From an uncultured Collinsella sp. (GTDB lineage: Bacteria > Actinomycetota > Coriobacteriia > Coriobacteriales > Coriobacteriaceae), in contig CANRSF010000005.1 in assembly GCA_947642445.1 (NCBI GenBank), positions 47,479-111,478 of the forward strand: a stretch of 64,000 bases of DNA. The letters are read 5' to 3'. Under the pieces are notes generated by a model. It was not told the origin of the DNA. It was given only the letters and a program-made list of their open reading frames with translations, and ran no database searches. Positions 40,236 to 50,702 of this stretch are shown here, one piece after another (position 1 is the stretch's first letter; each line of letters begins with the position of its first letter). Both the position numbers and the translations under genes were made by a program.

Positions 40236-40904
40236 CTACTCGCCCAGAATCAGCGCCGCGAGCTCGTCTTGGGTGTCCACCACGTAGTCGGCGCCGGCGG
40301 ACTCCAGCTCTGCGCGGCCGCGGAAGCCCCAGGTGACACCGGCGCTCTTGAGGCCGGCATTGTGACCGGTCAGGATATCGACATTGGAATCGCCTACATA
40401 GAGTGTGGTTGCCGGATCGGCGCCTAGCTCTTTCATCACATGCAGCGTAACAGGCGCCTCGGGCTTGGGAGGAAACGCATCGACACGGCCCTGTACCAGC
40501 GCAAAGCGCTCGGAACCAAAATACTTCTCAATAAGCGGAGCCGCCGAGACGTGGTCCTTGTTGGTGAGCACGGCAAGCTGAACGCCCGCGGCGCGTAGGC
40601 GGTCGAGCATCTCGATCGTGCCGGCATAGGGGGCGGTGTGGTCCTCCTTGTGCTCGCCGTAGTAAGCCCTAAACTCGGCAAGCGTCTGCTCAAAGGCGCG
40701 ACCGTCACCCGCATATTCGGCAGGCATAAAACGCTCAACCAGCTTGAGCATGCCGTTTCCCACCTTGTAGCGGTACTCGTCTACGGCAAACGTGGGCCAG
40801 CCGTGCATCTCGCAGGTATGGTTGCCGGCGGCCGCCAGGTCCTCGAGCGTGTTGAGAATGGTGCCGTCCAGGTCAAAGATCACATGGGAAAAAGCTGCTG
40901 CCAT
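40236..40904 (-). CDS. HAD-family phosphatase (phosphoglycolate phosphatase-like)
   Basis: 222 residues. HAD motif I is FDLDGTILNT (10-19), motif II VLTNKD, motif III the lysine in PPKPEAP and motif IV VGDSNVDILTGHNAG. The helical C1 cap (GNGMLKLVERFMPAEY) matches the Gph/PGP group, which hydrolyses 2-phosphoglycolate or related sugar phosphates. ATG 40904 follows GGGAG; ATG 40919 is less likely. It is monocistronic, after the repeat array. Confidence 0.84.
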   Translation of the reverse strand: MAAAFSHVIFDLDGTILNTLEDLAAAGNHTCEMHGWPTFAVDEYRYKVGNGMLKLVERFMPAEYAGDGRAFEQTLAEFRAYYGEHKEDHTAPYAGTIEMLDRLRAAGVQLAVLTNKDHVSAAPLIEKYFGSERFALVQGRVDAFPPKPEAPVTLHVMKELGADPATTLYVGDSNVDILTGHNAGLKSAGVTWGFRGRAELESAGADYVVDTQDELAALILGE

Positions 40905-41027
40905 GAAAGCTCCCGTCATTGGGTTCCAAAACGCACCCCATAATACTGGGCTTGCGCGTCGGGCACGTTTGGAATCAAAACATCTTCAGGGATAGTGAGC
41001 CACGTCGCACCAGCCAGCGCTCGCCCG

Positions 41028-41084
41028 CTAGCAGATCCTCGGCAGCTGCTCTCCCACGATCATGTCGAGGATGCGGGTTGAGCC
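41028..41084 (-). pseudogene. hypE 3'-end remnant
   Basis: The minus strand encodes GSTRILDMIVGEQLPRIC and a stop, identical but for one residue (Ile for Leu) to the last residues of hypE (48116). Similarity continues past the stop to about 41005, at roughly 88% over 80 bp. No upstream part of hypE is present, so this is a duplicated fragment. It lies next to the stop of the BglG-type regulator gene. Confidence 0.8.
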
Positions 41085-41086
41085 CT

Positions 41087-43057
41087 TTATCCGATATCGT
41101 GCGTAAACGCAGCCAGAAACTCTTCGAACGTGTCGGTCTGCATGAGCCTCATCGTGGTCTCTACCGAGGAGAACACTTCGATAATCAGGTCGAGCACATC
41201 TCTAAAGAGCCCCATATCTTCCTGTGCGATGCCTATGAGCAGCACAAACCGCACGTCGTGGCGTCCCCAGGGAATCGGGGTGTCATTGTGGGCCACAGCG
41301 ATAAACGAGCGCTTGGGATATACCGAGATCGCGTGGGGTATGGCGAGGCTGTCAGTAAACGCCGTCGATGAGACGCTCTCACGCAGATGCACGTCAGCGA
41401 TAAACTCAGGCGTTGCGAGCCCCTGAACAGCCAAAAGCTTCCCCATTTGGTCGATGCAGCTTGTGGCGTCGACTACGTCTATGTTGCGTATAAACAGCCC
41501 CGGCTGCAGCAGACGCCCCAAAAGGCCCTGGGCATAGAGGCGCCGCCGCCGCTCCTGGATGGCGCAAAGCCGGTCGCGGATCTTTCGCACGTTTTGCTTA
41601 GTGAGGATGGGTCCGATCAAGACTTTGGTGGTGCCTCCACAAACCGGCACGTCGATTGTGGTGATTACCGCATCGCTTTCGGGCGGATTGGCCAGGTAAC
41701 TATCGCAGCTCATCACGGCGACAACGCTTATGTCATCGCCAAACTCGGTCTTGAGGTCGTCGACGAGCCTTCGTGCAAAGTCGTGGTACTCCTCGATAAT
41801 CACTGTGCAGGTGACGGCGCCGTCGGGTGCGGAGAACTTCTCAAAGTAAGCGCCGATATGAAAGGCGATAAACGCGATTTCGTTTTCGCCCACCTCAATA
41901 TCCATGGCGGTGGAGAAGCGGTGGGCGATATAGACCGCCATGTCGTAGACCGGTGCGTACTCGCTTTTGATCTGCGCGGCGAGCGGGTTGGGGTAGCTTA
42001 CGCGGTAGACGGCGCGCTGGTAGGCGTTAAACATATGCAGGACGAGTTGTAGGCGCATGGGCTCGTCGATAAAGCGTGGCAGGTCGTAGCGCTTTCCGCA
42101 CTCGTCGAGGATCCCCAGAACCATGTCTACAAATTCGCGGTCAATGATGCTTGAGAGCTTCTCGCGGCTGAGCTCGTCAAAATCGCAACGCTCGACGGAA
42201 AGCGCCAAAAGCAGCAGAATCTGCTGAAAATCGTCGCGTGGGATGGCACAACCAAACTCCTTCTCAAAGTAGGCGGCAATGCGCTGGGCGCAGCGTACGA
42301 TCTGTTCGCGCTGCCCGAGTTGTGTCACTAGGCCGTCTGCGTCGATGGGGCCGTCCACCTCGCTGAGCTCGTTGTTCGAGGTGAGCCTGATGATGATCAC
42401 TAACAGGTGCACGAGCAGGTTGGAGAGCGCGTAGCCGTTGATAAATAGATCCGAGCGCTGGCAGATCGCGACCAAGCTCGAGAGGGTTGCCTGCACGTCA
42501 AAGTCGGGAAACATGTTTTCGAGCGTTTTGGTTGAGGTGAAATAGCCATAGGAGTTGTGGGTGGCTATGTGGCCGAGAAGCTTGCGCTTGTCGGCCTCTC
42601 GCCCCGTGAGTTTCATGCGGTAGTCGTGTGTCTCGACATTGAGGTCGAACTGCCGAACGAGCGCGCGCACCTGCGGCATCACGGAGCTCTGAAACGTGCT
42701 CTCGCTGATAAAGAGCTCATCGGCGATATCAAAGACGGAGAGTCCATCGCATGCGTTGACAAGGCGGGAGATAGTAAAGTCGCGCCTGGAGTCCGCGTTC
42801 GCGGGGAGGGTATTGACACCTTCGCAAGGACTAGCGGAAGCGCTGGCGGCAGCCGGCGCCGCCGTGGCAAGGCGATAGCCCTCTTTAGACGATTCGATAT
42901 GTCGCGTACCGGTCTCGTTGACCTCTGCAACATAGTTGCGGATGCTTCGCTCACTCGCGCCCAAAAGGCCGGCAAGCATCGAGGAAGACACCCATGAGCT
43001 GCTGTTTTCGAGCACGTCGATCATGCGGTTGATGCGGTTCTGCTTGGCGCTCGCCAT
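41087..43057 (-). CDS. BglG/MtlR-family PRD regulator with PTS EIIA-like domain
   Basis: 656 residues. N-terminal helix-turn-helix (SSSMLAGLLGASERSIRNYVAEV) and a second one (SVFDIADELFISESTFQ), then two PRD domains (second: YDMAVYIAHRFSTAMDIEVGENEIAFIAFHIGAYFE), an EIIB-like region and a C-terminal EIIA-fructose-like domain with the phospho-His in SLAIPHAIS. PTS phosphorylation of such proteins tells them sugar availability. It is divergent from the PTS operon at 43360, its likely target. Start follows GGAGGAAAGCC. Confidence 0.85.
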   Translation of the reverse strand: MASAKQNRINRMIDVLENSSSWVSSSMLAGLLGASERSIRNYVAEVNETGTRHIESSKEGYRLATAAPAAASASASPCEGVNTLPANADSRRDFTISRLVNACDGLSVFDIADELFISESTFQSSVMPQVRALVRQFDLNVETHDYRMKLTGREADKRKLLGHIATHNSYGYFTSTKTLENMFPDFDVQATLSSLVAICQRSDLFINGYALSNLLVHLLVIIIRLTSNNELSEVDGPIDADGLVTQLGQREQIVRCAQRIAAYFEKEFGCAIPRDDFQQILLLLALSVERCDFDELSREKLSSIIDREFVDMVLGILDECGKRYDLPRFIDEPMRLQLVLHMFNAYQRAVYRVSYPNPLAAQIKSEYAPVYDMAVYIAHRFSTAMDIEVGENEIAFIAFHIGAYFEKFSAPDGAVTCTVIIEEYHDFARRLVDDLKTEFGDDISVVAVMSCDSYLANPPESDAVITTIDVPVCGGTTKVLIGPILTKQNVRKIRDRLCAIQERRRRLYAQGLLGRLLQPGLFIRNIDVVDATSCIDQMGKLLAVQGLATPEFIADVHLRESVSSTAFTDSLAIPHAISVYPKRSFIAVAHNDTPIPWGRHDVRFVLLIGIAQEDMGLFRDVLDLIIEVFSSVETTMRLMQTDTFEEFLAAFTHDIG

Positions 43058-43138
43058 GGCTTTCCTCCAAGAGATGAACGGCAGACAGGGTGTACCGCCC
43101 CATGGTATCTCAGGTTAAGAAAGGGTGTCTTTTCTAAT

Positions 43139-43250
43139 TTGCCGCCCAAGCGGAAAATCGCCCGGCTTGCCGTGCGGGCGGAAAATCTGCTGCCTTGCCG
43201 CTATGCGGCAAAAAGTCGGTTGGCGGCAAGAGCCCTCCGCCGCGTATAGT
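43139..43250 (+). promoter_or_regulatory. three phased sites and promoter of the PTS operon
   Basis: TTGCCG units start at 43139, 43167 and 43195, exactly 28 bp apart, each continuing into GCGGaAAAA-like sequence (CCGC/GCGG dyads). TTGGCG (43220) and TATAGT (43245-43250), 19 bp apart, are a possible promoter just downstream. The sites are good candidates for binding of the divergent regulator. Confidence 0.5.
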
Positions 43251-43359
43251 GCAGTCACGGTCAAGGGCGGCCGGGTCGACACGGGCGCCCAAGAACACAG
43301 CGGGGATCGCAGCGGCATCGGAGCTGCCTCGAGCCCGCTTATTGGGAAAGGAGTACCCC

Positions 43360-43689
43360 ATGGCAGATGAGAACGGCACCGTTCGCATTCTCCTCGCTTG
43401 CGGCATCGGTGCCTCGACCGGCTTTATGGCGGCAGGCATGCGCAAGGTCGCAAAGTCCAAGGGTCTTGACTGCACCATCAAGGCAGTCAGTAAGTCTGAG
43501 ATTATGGACTACGCCGACAAGATCGACGTCCTCCTGCTCGGTCCGCACTTCGCCTCCGAGGTGCCCGAGATCCAGTCTCAAGTGGCATCTCACGGCGTGA
43601 AGGTCATGGCCATTGACCCCGACTATTACGCGGCGCTCGACGGCGAGAGCATCCTCGAGGATGCCTACGACCTGCTTGACGAAGACTAG
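43360..43689 (+). CDS. PTS EIIB, lactose/cellobiose family
   Basis: 109 residues. Cys14 in LLACGIGAST is the phosphorylated residue; ADKIDVLLLGPHFASEVPEIQ is the family core. It receives phosphate from EIIA (45114) and passes it to the sugar in EIIC (43701). ATG 43360 follows AAAGGAG. First gene of the EIIB, EIIC, EIIA, GH1, HPr operon. Confidence 0.9.
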   Translation: MADENGTVRILLACGIGASTGFMAAGMRKVAKSKGLDCTIKAVSKSEIMDYADKIDVLLLGPHFASEVPEIQSQVASHGVKVMAIDPDYYAALDGESILEDAYDLLDED

Positions 43690-43700
43690 GAGGGGACAAC

Positions 43701-45020
43701 ATGCTGCAAAAGTTCATGGAAGCGATCCAGGCGTGGATCACCGAGCATGTCGTCCCCGTGATGAACAAGCTTACCTCAACCTACTGGTTTGGCGTTATCT
43801 CCGACGCAGTTCTCTACATCGTCCCCTTCTCCATGGTCTCGGCCATCCCGAGCCTGTGGAACATTATCCGTCGCTTTGTCCCGGCCCTGCCCGACCTGTC
43901 GCCGCTCACTACGTTCTCGTTTGGCCTCGTGGGCATGTTCATGGCGTTTATCATCCCGCATAACGTTGCGGTCAAGGAAGATCGCAAAGACCGCAGCATG
44001 ATTGCCGGTTTTACCGGTATAGGCGCTTTTATGCTGTGCATGAACCCCACCATCACCGATCAGGGCTATGTCTTCCAGATGGCCAAGTTTGGCGCGGGTG
44101 GCATGTTCACCGCGATGGTCGTGGGATTTGTCGTTGGCTTTATCTACAAGCGCATGGCGCGCATGACGTTCTTTTCCGAGGACAGCCTCGTGCCCGACTT
44201 CGTCAAGAACTGGTTCGATAACATCATTGCGGTGCTGTTGTCGCTTTTTGTGGCTTGGCTCTTTACCAACATGCTCCAGGTCGACGTTTTTAGCGCGGTC
44301 GCGATCATCCTTTCGCCCGTTACCGGCTTTGCCCAGACGCTGCCCGGCACCATCGCCATCCCGCTTGTCATGGACACCTTCTACTTCTTTGGCATCTCCG
44401 GCTGGGTGTTCTCGCCGATCCAGCAGTCCATCCAAAAGTCTGCTCTTGCCGAGAACATGGCCGCCTATGCCGCAGGCCTCGCTCCCACTAACATTAACGC
44501 GTACGGCATTACTCGCTACATCATGATCGGCGGCGAGGGCGCAACGCTTCCGTTGGCCTTCTACATGCTCTTTGCCAAGTCCAAGAAGAACAAGACGCTC
44601 GGCCGTGCAACGATTATCCCGTCGCTGTTCAACATTAACGAGCCGCTGGTCTTCTCCACGATCGTCGCCAACCCCTTTATGTTCATCCCCATGGTGCTGC
44701 AGTCTATCCTGCTGTCTGCCAACGCCTACCTCTGGATGAGCATGGGCTGGGCGAGCCTGCACGTCGAGAATTTCGATATGAACTTCCTGCCCAATGCGGT
44801 CTCGGCGTTCTTTATGTCGGGCGGAGACGTGCGCAATATCGCACTTGTCTGCGTCAACCTGCTGATCGCCGCGATTCTGTGGTTCCCGTTCTTTAAGGCT
44901 GCCGATAACTACCAGTGCAAGATCGAGGAAGAGCAGGCTGCCGAGAAGGCTGCAAAGAAAGCGGCCAAGAAGGCTGCCAAGGAAGCCGCCAAGGCCGCTG
45001 CCGCAGCTGCTGTCGAGTAA
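43701..45020 (+). CDS. PTS EIIC, cellobiose/lactose family
   Basis: A 439-residue membrane permease with about ten helices. Family signs: VPFSMVSAIPSLWNI near the N terminus, the GGEGATLPLAFYML stretch and the conserved FNINEPLVFSTIVANPFMFIPM substrate loop. It takes up a beta-glucoside or diglucoside. The C terminus carries an odd Lys/Ala tail (EKAAKKAAKKAAKEAAK then AAAAA), a likely cytoplasmic helix not typical of the family. AGGAGG precedes the start. Confidence 0.9.
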   Translation: MLQKFMEAIQAWITEHVVPVMNKLTSTYWFGVISDAVLYIVPFSMVSAIPSLWNIIRRFVPALPDLSPLTTFSFGLVGMFMAFIIPHNVAVKEDRKDRSMIAGFTGIGAFMLCMNPTITDQGYVFQMAKFGAGGMFTAMVVGFVVGFIYKRMARMTFFSEDSLVPDFVKNWFDNIIAVLLSLFVAWLFTNMLQVDVFSAVAIILSPVTGFAQTLPGTIAIPLVMDTFYFFGISGWVFSPIQQSIQKSALAENMAAYAAGLAPTNINAYGITRYIMIGGEGATLPLAFYMLFAKSKKNKTLGRATIIPSLFNINEPLVFSTIVANPFMFIPMVLQSILLSANAYLWMSMGWASLHVENFDMNFLPNAVSAFFMSGGDVRNIALVCVNLLIAAILWFPFFKAADNYQCKIEEEQAAEKAAKKAAKKAAKEAAKAAAAAAVE

Positions 45021-45113
45021 ACCTCTACGGGCGACTCAGAGTTCGTCGCCTAGTTGCTACCAGATGTTTCAGTACCGGCCGTGGAGGCGGCCGGTACCCA
45101 AGAATAGGAGGCC

Positions 45114-45443
45114 ATGATGGCTGATGAGACAATCAACGTTCCTGCGGTCGCGATGAACGTCATCATCAACGCTGGCGACGGCCGCGCCTGCATCGACAAG
45201 GCGATGGATGCCCTGGCGGAGTTCGATTTCGATGCGGCAGACGCGCATCTTGCCGAGGCTGATGCCAAGATCCTTGAGGCGCACAAAGCGCAGACCGAGA
45301 TGATCCAGCGCCAGGCGGGCGGCGAGGAGGTCGAGTACTCCCTGCTGTTCGTGCACGCCCAGGATACGCTTATGACCATCAGCGCCGAGCTGCACATGGC
45401 CAAGAAGATGATGCCCGTAGTGCGCGCGCTGACCGCCCGCTAA
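45114..45443 (+). CDS. PTS EIIA, lactose/cellobiose family
   Basis: 109 residues (108 if ATG 45117 is used), forming an all-helical trimer. His81 in LLFVHAQDTLM is the phosphorylated residue. It bridges HPr (47064) and EIIB (43360). AGGAGG lies right before the two adjacent ATGs. Confidence 0.9.
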   Translation: MMADETINVPAVAMNVIINAGDGRACIDKAMDALAEFDFDAADAHLAEADAKILEAHKAQTEMIQRQAGGEEVEYSLLFVHAQDTLMTISAELHMAKKMMPVVRALTAR

Positions 45444-45506
45444 CGCGTCTCCCGATTGCGGGTCGCGCCCTGCGGCTCGCATCCCCAACCCAACCAAGAG
45501 AGATGA

Positions 45507-47054
<1,548 letters not shown>

Positions 47055-47063
47055 GGAGCAGAG

Positions 47064-47330
47064 ATGGTTTCCAAGACGACGGTCGTCAAGAATCCGAGCG
47101 GTATCCACGCGCGTCCTGCGTCGCTGTTTGTGCAGGAGGCAAGCAAGTACGAGAGCTCGATCACCGTTGGCAAGGTGGGCGGAGACGCCAAGGACGCCAA
47201 GTCTATCTTGATGGTCATGAGCCTGGGGATGATCTGCGGTTGCGAGATTGTGATTGCGGCCGACGGCGCCGACGAGGCGGCCGCCGTCGATGCCCTCGTG
47301 GCGCTTGTCGAGAGTGGCTGCGGGGAGTAG
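47064..47330 (+). CDS. HPr-family phosphocarrier protein
   Basis: 88 residues. His15 in GIHARPA is the EI/EIIA phosphorylation site and Ser47 in KSILMVMSLG matches the regulatory serine region. It begins 9 nt after the glucosidase gene, preceded by AAGGAG. A dedicated HPr inside a sugar-specific operon is uncommon; it could serve this transporter alone or be the cell's main HPr. No EI gene lies nearby. Confidence 0.9.
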   Translation: MVSKTTVVKNPSGIHARPASLFVQEASKYESSITVGKVGGDAKDAKSILMVMSLGMICGCEIVIAADGADEAAAVDALVALVESGCGE

Positions 47331-47392
47331 GCGGGCAAAAGCCGCGCCGATGCGCTTTGGGCCACCCAAGGTGGGCTGGCTCCAGAAAGATT

Positions 47393-47421
47393 GGCCCGCC
47401 GGTGCGCGCCGGCGGGCCCTT
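47393..47421 (+). terminator. terminator of the PTS operon
   Basis: GGCCCGCCGG / CCGGCGGGCC (10 bp perfect, 6-nt loop) followed by CTTTG, 62 nt after the HPr stop. Confidence 0.75.
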
Positions 47422-47439
47422 TGCTTAGGGAGGTTAACG

Positions 47440-47880
47440 ATGACGGCAAGAAACGTTGGCGCTAGGGGCGCGGGGCGCGTTGGGGCGCGTTCGGCGCTTA
47501 CGACCCTGGGGGTCATGTCACTGATTTATGCGATGGGCGTTCTACTTATGGATGCGACTGTGGGCGAGCTTACGGGCTCTGCGGCGTCCTCTGCATCGAT
47601 CGCGTCGATGCTCGTTACCTTGCTGCTCATCGTGGCGTTGATCTTCCTTGAGGTGCGAGCGTATCGGGCGGTGGTGGCCTCGGTGCCCTTTGAGCCTGAT
47701 ATGGGTGACAAGGTGCTGCTAGGTCTTTCGCTCTGGTTTGGCGGCGGCATGCCACTCGGCGTCGCCAATCTGGTTCGCGCCGCGGCGTTAGGAGGTGCCG
47801 GCGACGTGCGCCAGATTCTCATGCAGCTGGGCGTGAGCGTCGCGCTCATGCTGCTGACGTATCCAAAGTTCAGAGCGTAG
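47440..47880 (+). CDS. small membrane protein of unknown function
   Basis: 146 residues with four likely membrane helices (LGVMSLIYAMGVLLMDATVG; MLVTLLLIVALIFLEV; VLLGLSLWFGGGMPLGVANL; ILMQLGVSVALMLLTY) and a basic N terminus. ATG 47440 has GGGAGG upstream. No family recognised. It lies between two terminators, so it has its own transcript. Confidence 0.7.
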   Translation: MTARNVGARGAGRVGARSALTTLGVMSLIYAMGVLLMDATVGELTGSAASSASIASMLVTLLLIVALIFLEVRAYRAVVASVPFEPDMGDKVLLGLSLWFGGGMPLGVANLVRAAALGGAGDVRQILMQLGVSVALMLLTYPKFRA

Positions 47881-47905
47881 ACAACAGCAAAGCTTGAAAA
47901 TGCAA

Positions 47906-47945
47906 AGCCCCGCGACCGATTTCAGCCCGGTCGCGGGGCTATTTG
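47906..47945 (+). terminator. intrinsic terminator
   Basis: AGCCCCGCGACCG / CGGTCGCGGGGCT (13 bp perfect) with a 9-nt loop and ATTTG afterwards. Confidence 0.85.
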
Positions 47946-48115
47946 ATATTTGGGGGAAATGCATTCGTCGATTTACATGCTCTCTGCCGCACGTGTGCCC
48001 CGCTCATTTCCAGGGTGAACATTTGGCTCGCTCAATCTTGGGGTGGCAGCGGATCGGGCAGGGCGGGACGACGGCCTGGTGGCGGAGCGAAGCCGCGCCG
48101 GCCGGCGCTCGCCCG

Positions 48116-49150
48116 CTAGCAAATCCTCGGCAGCTGCTCTCCTACGAGCATGTCGAGGATACGGGTCGAGCCCCAGCCGGTGCGCACGCGCACGGCGGGA
48201 CGGGCGCCCTCGGCAAGCGGCAGCACGCGACCGATAATCGCGGCGTTTTCGCCGTAGCGCGCGGCGCGCATGGCCGTCAGTGCGGCATCGGCCTGCTCGG
48301 CCGGCACCACGGCAACCATCTTGCCCTCGTTTGCTACCTGCAGCACATCGTAGCCGAGCATCGCACATGCCGCCTGCACGTCGGGGCGCACGGGCACAGC
48401 ATCCTCGTCGATCTCCATGGCAACGCCGCTGGCCTGGGCAAACTCGTTGAGCGTGGATGCCAGACCGCCGCGCGTGGGGTCGCGGAAGCAGCGGGTGTCG
48501 GGGGCGGCGGCGAGCACGTCGGCAATCAGATGATTGAGCGGTGCGGCGTCGCTTTCGATGGTGCTCGAAAACGCCAGGCCCTCGCGCTGGCTCATGATGG
48601 CGATGCCGTGGTCGCCTAGCGTACCCGATACCAGGATGGCGTCGCCGGGCCGGCAGTTGGCACCGCTGAGCGTCACGCCTGCGGGCACCTCGCCCACGCC
48701 GGCGGTATTGATGTAGACGCCGTCGGCACCTCCACGCTCGACCACCTTGGTGTCGCCGGTGATAATCTTCACGCCTGCCTCATGTGCCGTTTCGGCCATG
48801 GTCTGAACGATCTGGCGGAGCTTGTCCATGGGATAGCCCTCTTCGAGGATAAAGCCGCATGAGAGGTAGCGTACGTTGGCGCCCGAGGTCGCGACGTCGT
48901 TGACGGTTCCACATACGGCGAGGCGGCCGATATTGCCGCCGGGGAAGAACTGCGGCGTTACCACAAAGCTGTCGGTCGACATGGCGATTCGCCCGCTTGC
49001 GGGCAGCGCAGCGACGCCGGCATCGTTGCCCGCGAGCAGCTCGGGCGACCCAAAGGCATCCAGAAAGACCTCATCGATAATGCGCTTCATCATCTGGCCG
49101 CCGGAGCCGTGGCCCAGCAGGACAGTGCTATCGGTGGCATTACGGGACAT
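48116..49150 (-). CDS. hypE: HypE, carbamoyl dehydratase for hydrogenase maturation
   Basis: 344 residues of the AIR-synthase-like fold. N-terminal LLGHGSGGQMMKRIIDEVF and DSFVVTPQFFPGGNIGRLAVCGTVNDV are typical; the C terminus ends PRIC, the conserved cysteine tail that accepts the carbamoyl group and is dehydrated to a thiocyanate. Last gene of the operon. Its 3' end is duplicated at 41005-41084. Start ATG 49150 has GGAG about 10 nt upstream. Confidence 0.93.
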   Translation of the reverse strand: MSRNATDSTVLLGHGSGGQMMKRIIDEVFLDAFGSPELLAGNDAGVAALPASGRIAMSTDSFVVTPQFFPGGNIGRLAVCGTVNDVATSGANVRYLSCGFILEEGYPMDKLRQIVQTMAETAHEAGVKIITGDTKVVERGGADGVYINTAGVGEVPAGVTLSGANCRPGDAILVSGTLGDHGIAIMSQREGLAFSSTIESDAAPLNHLIADVLAAAPDTRCFRDPTRGGLASTLNEFAQASGVAMEIDEDAVPVRPDVQAACAMLGYDVLQVANEGKMVAVVPAEQADAALTAMRAARYGENAAIIGRVLPLAEGARPAVRVRTGWGSTRILDMLVGEQLPRIC

Positions 49151-49198
49151 ATCGAAAACTCCAATCGTGGGTGGTGCCGGTACGCGGGGGCGTCCGGG

Positions 49199-50311
49199 CT
49201 AGTCGCGGTATCTAAAGTACGCCGCGCAGCTGCCTTCGGAGCTCACCATGCAGGGGCCGACGGGGTGTTCGGGCGTACATGCGTGGCCGAACAGCGGGCA
49301 GTCGCTCGGCGTGATGGCTCCGCGCAGCACGTCGCCGCAGCGGCACCCGCGTGGCTCGACCGTCGCCTCAACGGGCACATCAAAGCGGGCGCCGGCATCA
49401 AAGCGCGCGAATTCGGGTCGGATGGAAAGACCCGAAGCCGCAATCGGTCCCAGTCCGCGCCACGTGGTGTCGCACGGCTCAAACACCTGCTCGACCAGCT
49501 GGCGCGCCACGGGGTTGCCGTTCGCATTGACGCCGCGGCGGTAGGCATTGTCGATCGTCGGCCTGCTCTCGACAACCATTTGGACCAGCATGCAGATGCC
49601 CTGCAGGATATCGACCGGCTCAAATCCCGTGACCACGCCCGGGGTCTTAAACTCGTCGACCAAAAAGCCAAAGGGAGCTAAGCCCGTGATGGTGGCGACG
49701 TGCCCCGGCAGGATAAAGCCGTCGATAGTGGTCTCGGGATCGTTGGCGATGGCTCGTAGCGCCGGCGGCGTGGTCTTATGAGCACAGTAGACCGAGAAAT
49801 TCTGCAGCCCGCGCGCGTCTGCCTCCAGGATGGCGGCGGCGATGGCGGGCGTCGTGGTCTCAAAGCCGACGCCCATAAAGATGACCGGGCGATCGGGGTT
49901 ATGTTCGGCGATATCGAGTGCATCGAGCGGGGAGTACACAATGCGAATATCGCGCCCCGCCGCCTTTTGCGCGGCGAGCGAGGTAGACGACCCGGGCACG
50001 CGCATCATGTCGCCAAAGGTGGTGATGATGGCGCCGTCCATCTTGGCGAGCGCGATTGCATGGTCGATATCGCGGTTGGCGGTAACGCAGACGGGGCAAC
50101 CCGGACCGCTCAGCAGTTTGAGCCCGGCAGGCATAATGGAGCGAAAGCCATAGCGTCCGATGCTCACGGTATGCGTGCCACAGACTTCCATAAGGTTAAT
50201 GGCGCGGTCGCCGACAAGCTCATGAATGCGCTCGATAAGCTCGCGAGCCAGCTTGGGATCGCGGAATACCGAGAAGTCGATACCGGAGCGAGCCGGCTGC
50301 TCGGGCGCCAC
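49199..50311 (-). CDS. hypD: HypD, iron-cyanide cofactor assembly scaffold
   Basis: 370 residues with the HypD cysteines: MEVCGTHT, GPGCPVC, GVGFETTTP, and C-terminal EPRGCRCGDVLRG and FGHACTPEHPVGPCMVSSEGSCAAY around the [4Fe-4S] cluster. It binds HypC and assembles the Fe(CN)2CO group of [NiFe]-hydrogenase. The GTG start overlaps the hypC stop by one base, a sign of coupled translation. Confidence 0.94.
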   Translation of the reverse strand: MAPEQPARSGIDFSVFRDPKLARELIERIHELVGDRAINLMEVCGTHTVSIGRYGFRSIMPAGLKLLSGPGCPVCVTANRDIDHAIALAKMDGAIITTFGDMMRVPGSSTSLAAQKAAGRDIRIVYSPLDALDIAEHNPDRPVIFMGVGFETTTPAIAAAILEADARGLQNFSVYCAHKTTPPALRAIANDPETTIDGFILPGHVATITGLAPFGFLVDEFKTPGVVTGFEPVDILQGICMLVQMVVESRPTIDNAYRRGVNANGNPVARQLVEQVFEPCDTTWRGLGPIAASGLSIRPEFARFDAGARFDVPVEATVEPRGCRCGDVLRGAITPSDCPLFGHACTPEHPVGPCMVSSEGSCAAYFRYRD

Positions 50312-50571
50312 TAGTAAGCCTCCGCCGGATTGATGGCCAACTGGTCCTCTTCGGCCAGTTCGGTCATGGCGTTGACCAGCTCGAGCGTCTCTTGCGCTTC
50401 CTGCTCATCGACAATCTGGATGCCAAAGCCGGCGTGCACAAGAACATAGTCGCCTACCTGCGCCGTCGGCACGAGTCTCAGCGAAACAGGGCGCTCGATG
50501 CCCATCATGTCGACGGTGGCCTTGAGGTCTTCGTCGCGTTTGACTACTTTACCGGGAACGGCAAGGCACAT
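50311..50571 (-). CDS. hypC: HypC, hydrogenase assembly chaperone
   Basis: 86 residues starting MCLAVPGKV; Cys2 is the essential iron-binding residue. The OB-like core (DYVLVHAGFGIQIVDEQEA) is typical. It carries iron between HypD and the hydrogenase large subunit. It is followed directly by hypD (1-nt overlap). AAAAGGGGA precedes the ATG. Confidence 0.94.
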   Translation of the reverse strand: MCLAVPGKVVKRDEDLKATVDMMGIERPVSLRLVPTAQVGDYVLVHAGFGIQIVDEQEAQETLELVNAMTELAEEDQLAINPAEAY

Positions 50572-50702
50572 AATGTTCCCCTTTTATACGTTTTGCGCTG
50601 GATAGGCGCCTAATTACCCATCAGTTGATGGTAGCGCTCGCGGGGGCTGCGGGCAAACGCGCTACACCTGTGAGACGGCGGCGCACGGGTTGGCCAAACA
50701 GC

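Noticed and set aside
43125..43359. ORFs in the gap before the PTS operon
   Set aside because: They consist of the TTGCCG repeats and the promoter region, and lack ribosome sites.
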